The notes under the pieces are model-generated. The model did not search any database, was not told the DNA's origin, and saw only the letters and a program-made list of their open reading frames with translations. Both the position numbers and the translations under genes were made by a program. From NCBI RefSeq assembly GCF_013046825.1, contig NZ_CP053187.1, forward strand, positions 62,001 through 126,000: a stretch of DNA of 64,000 nucleotides, written 5' to 3'. This document shows positions 52,061 to 60,709 of this stretch, piece by piece; position 1 is the stretch's first letter, and the number at the start of each line of letters is the position of its first letter. The stretch comes from Turicibacter sanguinis (GTDB lineage: Bacteria; Bacillota_I; Bacilli_A; MOL361; Turicibacteraceae).

Positions 52061-52930
52061 CTATTTAATTTCAATGGTTCCATTGACTTGTTTCACGTAC
52101 TTAATGTTTTGCTGATCAAGCAATGATGTCAGTTCCGATGTAATTTGTGTGCCCACTTGATTTTGATCGGTCACAAATTGGCTATAATAATCGCTGACTT
52201 CAGATGTCATGCTTTCATTTGCTACGACTAATTCTACCATTTGATTTAAGCTAGCTAATTTATAAGATAATAGGCGATTTAAATTAGAAAAAGATTCATC
52301 TGCCCCTTCACTGATACCAGTGGTTTTAATTTCAATATTTTGCTGAATAGTTTGAAGTTCTTGTTTATAGCTATCTGAAAAATCATTTAATTTTAAATGT
52401 GAGGTAAGTTGTTGATTCACTTCATTATGCATTGACATTAATTCGTCATACTCGGTTAGATATGTTGTGATTGGACTCACTGAATTCACTCCAAATAATC
52501 CAAGAAGTTTTTCTTGTGGAATCACGCCACTTGCATACAAAATAGTAACTAAAACAATGACAAGTGGTAGCCCCACTAATATACCTCGTAAAACATCAGC
52601 TCCCATTCCATCATTTGAAAGCGATAAGTTGAGGTGTTGATTTGAGGATTTATGATTTTGACGATTCCCTGCGTACTGACGGCTTAAATCATGATTCGCC
52701 TTATATTGTGTCGGGTCTATTCGTGGTTTTTCATATAGCTGTTTTCCTTCCTCTAATTCTTCTTCGAGTTTCCATTCTTGATACCAGTTACGATAATACT
52801 TTCTTTTTCTAGTCGACATCTCCCTCATTGCCAAAGTGATTAACTTTAGCAACTTCCCCCTTTCGTATGTGCTATTAGATCTTTTTTTATGTGTTATCTT
52901 TATCGTTACGACATAACAATCCTCATTCAT
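52061..52930 (-). CDS. Unknown single-pass membrane protein with coiled extracellular part
   Basis: Up to 289 residues, not recognised. The first 37 residues are doubtful: no ribosome site lies at the first ATG, and the ATG at 52819 (MSTRKRKYYRN) gives about 252 residues; GAAAGGGGG around 52858-52866 leaves intermediate starts possible. A basic, hydrophilic N-terminal part is followed by one membrane helix (GILVGLPLVIVLVTILYASG) and a Gln/Ser/Leu-rich helical C-terminal domain probably outside the cell. Confidence 0.65.
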   Translation of the reverse strand: MNEDCYVVTIKITHKKRSNSTYERGKLLKLITLAMREMSTRKRKYYRNWYQEWKLEEELEEGKQLYEKPRIDPTQYKANHDLSRQYAGNRQNHKSSNQHLNLSLSNDGMGADVLRGILVGLPLVIVLVTILYASGVIPQEKLLGLFGVNSVSPITTYLTEYDELMSMHNEVNQQLTSHLKLNDFSDSYKQELQTIQQNIEIKTTGISEGADESFSNLNRLLSYKLASLNQMVELVVANESMTSEVSDYYSQFVTDQNQVGTQITSELTSLLDQQNIKYVKQVNGTIEIK

Positions 52931-53121
52931 GATGTCTCATTATTTTAAAATAATTCTTTATATTGTAGCTTACGTGATTTAGATTCAGCGTATGACTTTA
53001 ATCAAAAAAAAGAATTCGACGTTTTTATTCATGTCAGAAAAAAAACAAAGAATGTGTCATTTGAATTCATAGGATAAGTCTTATATAATGATAGTTAAAT
53101 GTCTCAAAATTAGGAGGATAC

Positions 53122-54303
53122 ATGGAACAACAATCATTAAGAAAATTTTTGATTTTTAACTTGTTAATCATGACGGTCTTTAACTTTGCCCATCCCGTCA
53201 CACCTCGCCTTATTAATGAATTAGGGCTACCGTCATATATGTTTGGATTATTTTTTGCCATGATGTCTCTAGGTAGCTATATTTTTTCACCGATTTGGGG
53301 AAGTCTTTCCGATTACAAAGGGCGTAAACGCTTCTTGATGCTTGGTGTTTTAGGATATGGAACCGTACAACTTGGATTCGGACTTAGCCAAACAGCAGGT
53401 GTCATTTCAATCTTCAGGATTCTTGGGGGAATTTTAAGCGTTAGTTACGTCGCTGTTATAATGGCCTCTATTAGCGATCTTTCAACAAAAGAAAATCGTG
53501 CTAAATCACTGGCCTACTTAGCTGCCACAACAGCAATGGGAGCCGCTCTCGGGTCTAATATTGGAGGATGGATCGGAGCGTCAAATTATAAGTACACATT
53601 CATCGCCCAATTTATTGCCTGCATCTTATTAACGATTGCACTTGGTCTTTTCACAAAAGAAACCATTGAAACGAAAAAAGAAGGAAAAGCCTCTATTGCG
53701 ACTAACCACTTAAAACTGAGCCAGAAATCGATTGATTTTAAATCAACACTTGGAAGCTTGATTATAACGGTTGCCTTTATGAACATTACCACAACGTCTT
53801 ATAATTCAACAATCGGTTACTTTGTTGAATCAGATTTAAAACTTCCAACTCAATTAAATGGACTCGTTTTAAGTATCGCACCCATTTGTGCCATTTTAGT
53901 TAACTTCTTAATTAGTCCAAAACTGGCTGCTAAATACGATGAACTAAAAACATTAATGGTGGTCATCGCCTTAACTGCTTTCTCATTGTTTATGTGGGCC
54001 TTTAGTTCTAATCTGATAATTGTTGGATTATTCTTAATCATCTTCTTCATCGTCTTACCATTAGCACAACCGATTTATCAGAGTATGATTTCAAAACATG
54101 CAAAAGACAATGCTGGCGAAATCATGGGAATCCAGAATTCGGCCAGATCTCTTGGGATGATTGTCGGTTCTTTACTTGCTGGTTTCTTATATGACTATGG
54201 AAGTAAATTACCGTTTTTAGTCGGAAGTTTTACTGCATTTATTGCTTTAATCGTTCTGATTAAAGAATATAAAACAAAACAAAAAGACATCAGCAAATCA
54301 TAG
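53122..54303 (+). CDS. Major facilitator superfamily exporter, TetA-like
   Basis: 393 residues, twelve membrane helices. Motif A between TM2 and TM3 is WGSLSDYKGRKRFLMLG, and motif C-like glycines lie in TM5 (AATTAMGAALGSNIGGWIG), typical of drug:proton antiporters of the DHA1 class. Substrate unknown. AGGAGG precedes the ATG. A terminator overlaps its last codons. Confidence 0.87.
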   Translation: MEQQSLRKFLIFNLLIMTVFNFAHPVTPRLINELGLPSYMFGLFFAMMSLGSYIFSPIWGSLSDYKGRKRFLMLGVLGYGTVQLGFGLSQTAGVISIFRILGGILSVSYVAVIMASISDLSTKENRAKSLAYLAATTAMGAALGSNIGGWIGASNYKYTFIAQFIACILLTIALGLFTKETIETKKEGKASIATNHLKLSQKSIDFKSTLGSLIITVAFMNITTTSYNSTIGYFVESDLKLPTQLNGLVLSIAPICAILVNFLISPKLAAKYDELKTLMVVIALTAFSLFMWAFSSNLIIVGLFLIIFFIVLPLAQPIYQSMISKHAKDNAGEIMGIQNSARSLGMIVGSLLAGFLYDYGSKLPFLVGSFTAFIALIVLIKEYKTKQKDISKS

Positions 54304-54316
54304 CTGATGTCTTTTT
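54282..54316. terminator. Terminator between the MFS gene and the convergent gene
   Basis: AAAAGACATCAGC pairs with GCTGATGTCTTTT around an eight-base loop. Confidence 0.88.
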
Positions 54317-54319
54317 AGT

Positions 54320-54688
54320 TTAATACTTTTTAGGCTTAAATAATAACAAGGAACTAATGAGGCATAAAACGAACGATGGAATGCCATAAAAGGCACCAAT
54401 TGCAAAAAATGAAAAAGTATGACCAATTGCTCCAATCACAGCTCCTTTCACTTTTTTTCCTTCTCGATTTAAGTAAGCCATTGTAATGAGGTTAAGAACA
54501 AGTAATCCTAGTGCGAAACAAGAGAACACTAATAGCATGAAACCAGAAAACCCTTTTGCTGGTTCCGATAGCCCACCTGTTAATTCAATTTGTGGAATTA
54601 CGAGTTTTACTAACAAATAGACAACTCCTGCAATTAAGTTTAAAACAGCAGTCACAAGACTAAGGTTAAATCTTTTTTGCGCTTCCAT
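54320..54688 (-). CDS. Unknown small membrane protein
   Basis: 122 residues with four predicted membrane helices (about 10-30, 48-70, 80-100, 100-117) and a basic loop REGKKVK. Resembles the many DUF4064-like small membrane proteins of Firmicutes, but the match is not certain. GGGGATGAG precedes the ATG. No functional hint from neighbours. Confidence 0.7.
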   Translation of the reverse strand: MEAQKRFNLSLVTAVLNLIAGVVYLLVKLVIPQIELTGGLSEPAKGFSGFMLLVFSCFALGLLVLNLITMAYLNREGKKVKGAVIGAIGHTFSFFAIGAFYGIPSFVLCLISSLLLFKPKKY

Positions 54689-54768
54689 AAACTCATCCCC
54701 ATTCAGAAGTATTTCACCCTTATCTTAACATGTCACCCTATTTTTATCAACGCTTACAACAAATGGTT

Positions 54769-55245
54769 TTAGCTGACTTTTTCTAAGGTGATTAAGGCGT
54801 GCCGAGCATCAATTTCCTCTTCGGTTAAACCTAAGTTTAAAACCCGATTTAACTTTTCAACACAATACGAATTTGGTTTATAACAATTAGACGTCCAAAT
54901 CCACATGTCATCCATTCCAAGTAAACGGCAAATAGCAAAAGCAATCGCAGCACCACGAGATACACCCGCTAAGCAATGAATGACGATACTTTCTACTTCT
55001 TCTGCATGATCTAAGACAAAATCTTTAATTTGATGACACTGCGCCTCAGACAGTAACGTTTGACTATCCGCTACCTCCGTAATATCATCAAAGGCTAATG
55101 ATATTTTTTCAACAATTCTTGGGTTATGATAAAAGTTTGGGGGCTCTGTATTTGTTCCAACAATGGATACCAATAAAGCAACGCCCATCCATTGGTCATA
55201 GCTCCAATCCTGTGCTTCTTGTTGACTCATAATTTTGATTTCCAT
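54769..55245 (-). CDS. Tyrosine-phosphatase-like protein
   Basis: 158 residues. VESIVIHCLAGVSRGAAIAF contains the HC-x5-R phosphate loop (Cys and Arg present) of protein tyrosine/dual-specificity phosphatases, near residues 92-110. An upstream Asp suitable as general acid is not obvious from sequence. Similar small proteins occur in phages and bacteria. AAGGA precedes the ATG. Target unknown. Confidence 0.75.
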   Translation of the reverse strand: MEIKIMSQQEAQDWSYDQWMGVALLVSIVGTNTEPPNFYHNPRIVEKISLAFDDITEVADSQTLLSEAQCHQIKDFVLDHAEEVESIVIHCLAGVSRGAAIAFAICRLLGMDDMWIWTSNCYKPNSYCVEKLNRVLNLGLTEEEIDARHALITLEKVS

Positions 55246-55420
55246 TTGATCACATCCTTTTCTTTAGCTCTTATACTATAGTTTATTGTAGATTTTTGAA
55301 ATTTATCACCTTCTAATCAATGATTTTCTTTTTCCTTCCATCTAATGCTCATTTAACGATACATTTATAGAAAATTATTGATATAATTTTATTATAATTC
55401 TAATACCGGGGGGAAAAACG

Positions 55421-56365
55421 ATGATACGTGTCGCATTAGATGGAACAGGAGATTTTTTTACGATTCAAGAAGCGGTTGATTCCATCTCAGATAGTAAACC
55501 TGAAACGATTTATATTAAAAAGGGAGTCTATGAAGAAAAATTGGTGATTGAAAAGCCCCATTTAACCTTTATTGGGGAAGAGGCAAAAGAAACAATCATT
55601 ACCTTCTCTGATTATGCCAAAAAGCAATGGAATGAAGATGAAATTTATCAGACCTTTCGAACGTATACGGCTTTAATTGGAGCTAATCATTTATGCTTTT
55701 CTAACTTAACCTTTAAAAACGAAGCGGGAAAAGGAAGTGAGGTAGGACAAGCACTCGCATTATATGTAGATGGAGATTGTATTCAATTTCACGACTGCTA
55801 TTTCCTGGCGCATCAAGATACGCTATTTACGGGACCTCTACCACCAGCACCTATTAAGCCTGGGTCTTTTGTCGGCCCAAGAGAACACGCTAAACGAGAA
55901 GTGGGACGCCAATACTTTAACAACTGCTACATTCAAGGAGATATTGATTTTATCTTTGGAAGCGCAACGGCTTACTTTGAAAAATGTACTCTTTTTTCAA
56001 ATGCATTAAACGGACACAGTTATATTACAGCTGCCTCTACTCAAAAAGAAGAACCCTACGGCTACGTCTTTGAATCTTGCCAATTATTAAGTAATGCCAC
56101 ACCGCACACAGTTTTCCTTGGTCGTCCTTGGAGAGAATATGCACACGTTGCTTTTTTAAATTGTTATATGGGCCATCATATTCACCCTCTAGGATGGGAT
56201 GATTGGGGAAAATTAAGCTCTCATGACACCGTACAATTTGTTGAATACAACAGTTATGGTCCCGGTGCAACACCCCATCAACGAGCTTCATATGCCAAAG
56301 TCATTGATCATCCAACTTATTATACTCGCGAACGTGTGTTAAAAGGTTGGAATCCGAAATGTTAA
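55421..56365 (+). CDS. Pectinesterase family protein (CE8)
   Basis: 314 residues, right-handed beta-helix. Catalytic features: Gln in GQALALYVDGD (Q110), Gln-Asp in FLAHQDTLFTG (Q132, D133), second Asp in GDIDFIFGSATAYFEKC (D176) and Arg in LGRPWREYAHVAF. It removes methyl groups from galacturonan. No signal peptide, so it works on imported oligosaccharides in the cytosol. GGGGGG lies before the ATG. Single gene, followed by a terminator about 170 bases on. Confidence 0.9.
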   Translation: MIRVALDGTGDFFTIQEAVDSISDSKPETIYIKKGVYEEKLVIEKPHLTFIGEEAKETIITFSDYAKKQWNEDEIYQTFRTYTALIGANHLCFSNLTFKNEAGKGSEVGQALALYVDGDCIQFHDCYFLAHQDTLFTGPLPPAPIKPGSFVGPREHAKREVGRQYFNNCYIQGDIDFIFGSATAYFEKCTLFSNALNGHSYITAASTQKEEPYGYVFESCQLLSNATPHTVFLGRPWREYAHVAFLNCYMGHHIHPLGWDDWGKLSSHDTVQFVEYNSYGPGATPHQRASYAKVIDHPTYYTRERVLKGWNPKC

Positions 56366-56536
56366 GGGAATACCGTAAAATTAAAATCAATATTTCATTG
56401 AAACAAATTAGTGATTAAACAAGATGAATAGTAATTTTCAAAATAACTAAAAATAATGATTTTATAAAATATTGAACCTACTATTTACTGTATTTATAGT
56501 TCATAATTATACTATAAATACAATTATAAATGCTTA

Positions 56537-56567
56537 AAAAGGTCTATGCTAAGCATAGACCTTTTGT
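56537..56567. terminator. Terminator after the pectinesterase gene
   Basis: AAAAAGGTCTATGCT pairs with AGCATAGACCTTTT with almost no loop. Confidence 0.85.
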
Positions 56568-56588
56568 AGTAATTAGAGCCTTTTTTTG

Positions 56589-56616
56589 AAGCTATCTCGT
56601 TATAGCTCTTTTTTAT
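56589..56616 (+). terminator. Second terminator after the pectinesterase gene
   Basis: AGCTAT pairs with ATAGCT around six bases, followed by six T. Confidence 0.65.
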
Positions 56617-56795
56617 ATAATATTCACAACACTTTTTTAATAGTATATAAAAATAAAATACAGGATTAATGATTTATCCTGACTATAAATAATCTCTATT
56701 AATAAAATAAAAAAGTTTACTATTCAAAATAAATATCAAGAAAAAAATTTATTTTCAACTATCGAAACTTCATCGCTTTTTTGTCGAAAAAAACG

Positions 56796-56824
56796 TTGTA
56801 TATGTTGATATGATCCGCTATAAT
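56796..56824 (+). promoter_or_regulatory. First of two duplicated promoters upstream of a small RNA
   Basis: TTGTAT, 17-base spacer, TATAAT, with GTCTAG starting eight bases after the -10 box. The same arrangement recurs 88 bases downstream. Confidence 0.65.
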
Positions 56825-56883
56825 TGCGTATGTCTAGCAAAAAAAACGTCAAATATTGTCGAAAAATTAAAACATTAAAATTA

Positions 56884-56912
56884 TTGTATATTTTGTCATT
56901 TGTTGTTATAAT
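56884..56912 (+). promoter_or_regulatory. Second duplicated promoter, directly upstream of the small RNA
   Basis: TTGTAT, 17-base spacer, TATAAT; the predicted start at 56919 is the first base of GTCTAGTTATAA, the 5' arm of the RNA helix described next. Confidence 0.7.
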
Positions 56913-56918
56913 TCATGT

Positions 56919-57057
56919 GTCTAGTTATAAAATACTTTTTTTAACATTCTATTTCTCTAATATAAATCTTTACCACACAACTATATACCTTTTTTAAAAA
57001 AACTAAATCATTAGAACAATCTTCATCTTATTATAACTAGACTTGGATTGTTTTTTT
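56919..57057 (+). ncRNA. Probable structured small RNA of about 140 bases
   Basis: Starts seven bases after a TATAAT box and ends in the T-run of a hairpin (AACAATC 57015-57021 with GATTGTT 57046-57052). Its first twelve bases GTCTAGTTATAA are exactly complementary to TTATAACTAGAC at 57031-57042, which lies in the terminator loop, so a pseudoknot or a long-range switch is possible. No reading frame with a ribosome site is inside. No RNA family recognised. Confidence 0.6.
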
Positions 57058-57121
57058 AAACCATTAAGTAATTATATCTCACGAGTATGATTTTATTACT
57101 GTAAATACCTATCAATATTGA

Positions 57122-57144
57122 AGGGTCCTAGACCCGCTTTTTTA
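57122..57144 (+). terminator. Terminator between the small RNA and the 57192 gene
   Basis: GGGTC pairs with GACCC around three bases, followed by GC and six T. It probably stops read-through from the small-RNA promoters. Confidence 0.7.
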
Positions 57145-57191
57145 TTTATTTTATGAATGAATAACTAATAACCTAATAAAGGAGGTTGAAA

Positions 57192-57398
57192 ATGATCTCA
57201 CCTAATCATTTAAACAATATCTTACTCATTATAGATGAAGTAAAGCTAATCCACTTCCATAAAACCTCTTTACTTCATCAATCCTTGATTTCTAATACCG
57301 AAAAAAATAAAACATATAGACTAATCACAGATATAACAAAGCTTGAATTACTAATTAACCAATTAGAAGTGGTTATAAAATCATTAGAAAAAATCTAA
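57192..57398 (+). CDS. Unknown 68-residue protein
   Basis: Predicted all-helical, with a heptad-like second half (LITDITKLELLINQLEVVIK) suggesting a coiled coil. AAAGGAGG is six bases before the ATG at 57192, a very strong site. No family recognised. It lies upstream of the XRE regulator gene, separated by two repeated operator-like sequences. Confidence 0.65.
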   Translation: MISPNHLNNILLIIDEVKLIHFHKTSLLHQSLISNTEKNKTYRLITDITKLELLINQLEVVIKSLEKI

Positions 57399-57465
57399 TT
57401 TTCAAAAGCATCATCATAATAATTTGATAAATCTTCTAAATTTATTTTTTATCCCTTGAAACATA

Positions 57466-57507
57466 AATATACCACAAAAGTGTAGTATTGTCATTCAAAA
57501 TATACTA
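57466..57507. promoter_or_regulatory. Operator-like repeat 1 upstream of the XRE gene
   Basis: 42-base unit containing ATACCACAAAAGTGTAGTAT, an imperfect dyad (TACCAC/GTGTAGTA). 38 of 42 bases match the unit 83 bases downstream. Confidence 0.65.
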
Positions 57508-57548
57508 TAATTTCTCAAAAAATTCTTAAATTATAGAGAAAATAACAA

Positions 57549-57590
57549 AATATACCACAATAGTGTAGTATTGTCATTTAAAATACACCA
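57549..57590. promoter_or_regulatory. Operator-like repeat 2 upstream of the XRE gene
   Basis: Second copy with ATACCACAATAGTGTAGTAT; ends about 50 bases before the XRE start codon. Probably a binding site of that regulator itself. Confidence 0.65.
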
Positions 57591-57642
57591 CAAACTTTAA
57601 TAAATATCCATTACATCTAATCATACGAAAGGAGCATTCTAT

Positions 57643-57849
57643 TTGTCCTTTAATTCCTTTTTATCGAAGTATAAAATAACTGGGTATGCACTATCAAGAA
57701 TGACTGGTTTAAGCCAATCCACTATTGCAGCTTGGACTAGCGGTGTAAGAGATCCGATGGGAATGTCGTTAAAGAATGCGCTAAAAATTTGTAAAGCTCT
57801 AAATATTGACCTTAATACGCTTCACAAAGAATTGAATCAGAAAAATTAA
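57643..57849 (+). CDS. XRE-family helix-turn-helix regulator
   Basis: 68 residues, a single Cro/C1-type domain: KITGYALSRMTGLSQSTIAA is helices 2-3 and WTSGVRDPMG precedes the last helices ICKALNIDLNTLHKEL. It starts at TTG with AAAGGAG eight bases upstream. The paired repeats before it suggest autoregulation. An IS30 element lies directly downstream, so any following gene of the same operon may have been displaced. Confidence 0.85.
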   Translation: MSFNSFLSKYKITGYALSRMTGLSQSTIAAWTSGVRDPMGMSLKNALKICKALNIDLNTLHKELNQKN

Positions 57850-57900
57850 AATTAATTATCATCAAACTTACTATAACTATCTAATTTTTATTTATGACGA

Positions 57901-58947
57901 ATTGTCAATACAAATGCGACAGTTTCTCATGAAATAGCTCGAATGAAGTTTTCCACCCTAAACATTTTCGTGGTCGATGATTAATGAGGCAGAGTGCCTC
58001 ATTAATCTCTTCGTCACTGACTCGTGCTAAATCTGTCTTCTTCGGGAAAAACTCTCGAAGAAGACCATTGGCATTTTCATTACTTCCTCTTTGCCAAGAC
58101 GAATAGGCATCTGCGAAGTAAACAGGAACCTTTAAATCAGCTTCTACTTTGGAATAACAAGCAAACTCTTTTCCTCGATCAACCGTATAAGTTTTAAAGG
58201 TGTCTTTAGGAAAGAGTTTATATAACTCACTAATCGCTCGGTACATTTCTGTTGCTGAGCGATTTTCTATTTTAATGGCCACATAAAAACGTGTTTGACG
58301 TTCAACAAAGGTCGCCAAGCAACCTTTACTCTTTCCACGACTTGAAACAACCGTATCTAATTCCCAGTGCCCAAACGTTTCACGTCTTTTTACTTCTTTG
58401 GGACGTTGATGAATCGACGTTCCAATGTTAAATCGTCCGCGTGTTTCTCGTGGTTTTCGTCGCTTTCCTTTTTGTCTTAAACAACTTAAATCTCCTAACA
58501 AAATGGTTTCATCATAAATCCAACGATAAATGGTTTTAAATGAAAGAACACCCTTTAAAACGGTATTAGAAATTTGTTCAGGCGACCAGGTTAACTTTAA
58601 ATAATGTTGGATGGTCTGAATGACTTGTTCAGATTTCTTCTCTGGACAACGACAACTTAATCGACGTTGTCCAGCTAATTCTTCTGCTAACTCAGCCTGA
58701 TACGTCTTTTGAGTATTTCGTTTCAGTTCACGAGCAATCGTTGAATGATGGCGATTTAGTTGTTGAGCGATTTGTCTCGTTGAATAGCCCATTTTTGAAA
58801 GAACTTCTATACGTGTGCGCTCAAATGTGTTAAGATGTTTATAACTCATAAATAGATCTCCTTGTTAAGAATTTTGTGTGGTAACTTCATTCTATAACAA
58901 AGATCCTATTTATGAGTTTTTTTTTGTGTCGCACTTAATATTACAAT
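57901..58947 (-). mobile_element. Complete IS30 family insertion sequence
   Basis: 1047 bases bounded by imperfect 21-base inverted repeats: ATTGTCAATACAAATGCGAC at 57901 and, on the other strand, ATTGTAATATTAAGTGCGAC ending at 58947 (15 of 21 match). An intact transposase fills it. A target duplication could not be recognised with confidence. Confidence 0.85.
57905..58849 (-). CDS. IS30 family transposase
   Basis: 314 residues, full length. N-terminal helix-turn-helix YKHLNTFERTRIEVLSKMGY with IARELKRNT; catalytic DDE: FGHWELDTVVSSRG (Asp), KTYTVDRGKEFACY (Asp), and RGSNENANGLLREFFPKKTD (Glu). C-terminal INHRPRKCLGWKTSFELF is typical. AAGGAG precedes the ATG. Probably active. Confidence 0.95.
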   Translation of the reverse strand: MSYKHLNTFERTRIEVLSKMGYSTRQIAQQLNRHHSTIARELKRNTQKTYQAELAEELAGQRRLSCRCPEKKSEQVIQTIQHYLKLTWSPEQISNTVLKGVLSFKTIYRWIYDETILLGDLSCLRQKGKRRKPRETRGRFNIGTSIHQRPKEVKRRETFGHWELDTVVSSRGKSKGCLATFVERQTRFYVAIKIENRSATEMYRAISELYKLFPKDTFKTYTVDRGKEFACYSKVEADLKVPVYFADAYSSWQRGSNENANGLLREFFPKKTDLARVSDEEINEALCLINHRPRKCLGWKTSFELFHEKLSHLY

Positions 58948-59121
58948 CTATCTTATAGAATATACCCCATTTATAGAATATATTAAATAATTTATGACTA
59001 CACATTAATTTTTATTTTATGTGGTAGGGATGATCTGTATTTCTAAATTTATTTTCTTCCTATAAAAACTATTAAATTTAATGTACATCTTCTAAAACTA
59101 ATGTGTGACCTTTAAATAAGA

Positions 59122-59177
59122 GGAACTATCGGATAATAGATAATTAGCTTTATCTGCGAACCATAGCTCCTTTTTTT
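59122..59177 (+). terminator. Orphan plus-strand terminator right of the IS30 element
   Basis: Outer stem GGAACTATCGG with CCATAGCTCC (one mismatch, one bulge), inner stem AGATAA/TTATCT, then seven T. No plus-strand gene is between it and IS30, so it may have ended the XRE transcript before insertion. The rest of 58948-59352 is AT-rich and empty. Confidence 0.6.
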
Positions 59178-59352
59178 ATTCTTATTGGTGAAAAAATTTT
59201 CATTTATTTTCAAACTAATATACGAAGTCATCTTTTATATACACTAAAGGAATGGCAGTTTAAGCTGATAATTTATAGAATACTAAGCATAGTGTTTACT
59301 ATATTTATCTTTCATCATTATAAAAGCTACTTCCTTATATCCCCTTTTCTTA

Positions 59353-59724
59353 TTAACAAATATAAGCCGCTAAAATTTTGCTTACTTCTGTGACATTAAC
59401 ACCCCTTGCAATGGTTTTTTCAATAACGCCATATCCTGATACCAAGATCTTAAAATCAACATCTAAATCCACTGTTCCAGCTGCCTCCAAACTAAAACAC
59501 GAAATTTTATGATAGGGAATATTTACATACTCAACCTTACTTCCCGTCACACCCTGGACATCTGATAGAATTAATCGTTTATTTGTCAACACAATATAGT
59601 CTCGAAATGATTTAAAAGCAAACTTAATCTCCTCATCTGAAGTTAAAATTCGTTTAAACTTCTCATCCACCTTATCAGGATGAATCTCTACCGAATTACC
59701 CGATAAGTTTTGCATGAATGACAT
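59353..59724 (-). CDS. Bacterial PH-domain protein
   Basis: 123 residues, one bacterial pleckstrin-homology-type domain (PF08000-like): ILTSDEEIKFAFKSFRDYIV, LTNKRLILSDVQGVTGSK and YVNIPYHKISCFSLE form the beta sandwich, and VTEVSKILAAYIC the C-terminal helix. No membrane segment. AAGGAGG precedes the ATG; 12 bases separate it from the upstream J-like membrane gene, implying one operon. Confidence 0.82.
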   Translation of the reverse strand: MSFMQNLSGNSVEIHPDKVDEKFKRILTSDEEIKFAFKSFRDYIVLTNKRLILSDVQGVTGSKVEYVNIPYHKISCFSLEAAGTVDLDVDFKILVSGYGVIEKTIARGVNVTEVSKILAAYIC

Positions 59725-59736
59725 GCCATCCCCTCC

Positions 59737-60576
59737 TTAAAAATTATCCACATATATTCCACGAGTTTCTTGTTCAAAATACAACGATCCCACCGTTTGA
59801 ACACGTCCATCTGGATGATGATAATAAATAAAACGCTCTTCTCCCTCGTAAAAGGCATCGACATTAAAAACAATCCCAAATTTCTGACTTTTAGGCACAA
59901 TCTCACTGTAAGCCCCTAAGTAATGAATATGATTAACATCAGAATCTAGATAAACATCCTCAGGAATACTAATCGTCGGATAATCGGAATTTAATCGAAA
60001 ATTATTTAAATTAATCAGAGCTCCCAAATCCGTCGCTTCCGTGACTTCAAGTACGACGACAACCGTCCAAGTCGGTCCATTTTCATAGTATCCCCAATCC
60101 CACTCATCAGTTGACTTAAATTTTCCAAGGTTTAACGTGAAGTGATTCGCCAAATAAAATAATTCAGAATTTAAATCGGATGAAATAACATCTGAGATGA
60201 GATTTTCAGTTCCTTGAATTGAGGTCTGTTTTGTAAAGTACATTTGCTCAACCACTACTATTCCAAGCATGATTAAAACTGCTACTCCTACTATCATGCC
60301 AATTTTAATTTCTTTAACCAAATGATTCGAAGCACCAGAGAGACTCGGATAGATACGATCCATTTCTTCCGCTCTTTCATCTAATTCGTCTAATCGGCAT
60401 TCCATAATACAGTCATAAGCTTCCTCCCATTCCTGTAGCTTCTGCCTGTAATACATATTACACTTAGCCTCTTTTTTATATTTCAAAACGAGCTCATCAT
60501 AAATCGCTTCAATTTCTTCAAGCGACATCGAAGCATTCACTCCTAATACTTGATAGGCACGATTTAAATCATCCAT
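59737..60576 (-). CDS. Membrane protein with a degenerate J-like N-terminal domain
   Basis: About 279 residues. Residues 1-55 (LNRAYQVLGVNASMSLEEIE, then YDELVLKYKKEA and EWEEAYDCIM) follow the DnaJ J-domain plan, but the HPD loop is absent, so DnaK stimulation is unlikely. One membrane helix MIVGVAVLIMLGIVVVEQMY follows, then an extracellular beta-rich domain (DEWDWGYYENGPTWTVVVVL). GGGGGAAAGAA precedes the ATG at 60576. Paired with the PH-domain gene. Function unknown. Confidence 0.7.
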   Translation of the reverse strand: MDDLNRAYQVLGVNASMSLEEIEAIYDELVLKYKKEAKCNMYYRQKLQEWEEAYDCIMECRLDELDERAEEMDRIYPSLSGASNHLVKEIKIGMIVGVAVLIMLGIVVVEQMYFTKQTSIQGTENLISDVISSDLNSELFYLANHFTLNLGKFKSTDEWDWGYYENGPTWTVVVVLEVTEATDLGALINLNNFRLNSDYPTISIPEDVYLDSDVNHIHYLGAYSEIVPKSQKFGIVFNVDAFYEGEERFIYYHHPDGRVQTVGSLYFEQETRGIYVDNF

Positions 60577-60674
60577 TTCTTTCCCCCTACTCCCTTTCCA
60601 TCCATTCACTCACAGTATTTCATTTCATTTTATGAATAAAAATCAAAATAAATGTCATTTCATCAGTAAAAGCC

Positions 60675-60709
60675 AAAAAACGGGTAGAGTTAGCCCCTAC
60701 TCGTTTTTT
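60675..60709. terminator. Isolated hairpin between divergent genes
   Basis: AAAAACGGGTAG pairs with CTACTCGTTTTT (one G-T pair). It lies upstream of both neighbouring genes, so it may end a short unannotated transcript. The rest of 60577-60904 shows no gene. Confidence 0.6.

Noticed and set aside
53067-53261. Minus-strand frame over the start of the MFS gene
   Set aside because: Antisense shadow; it covers the ribosome site and TM1 of the transporter.
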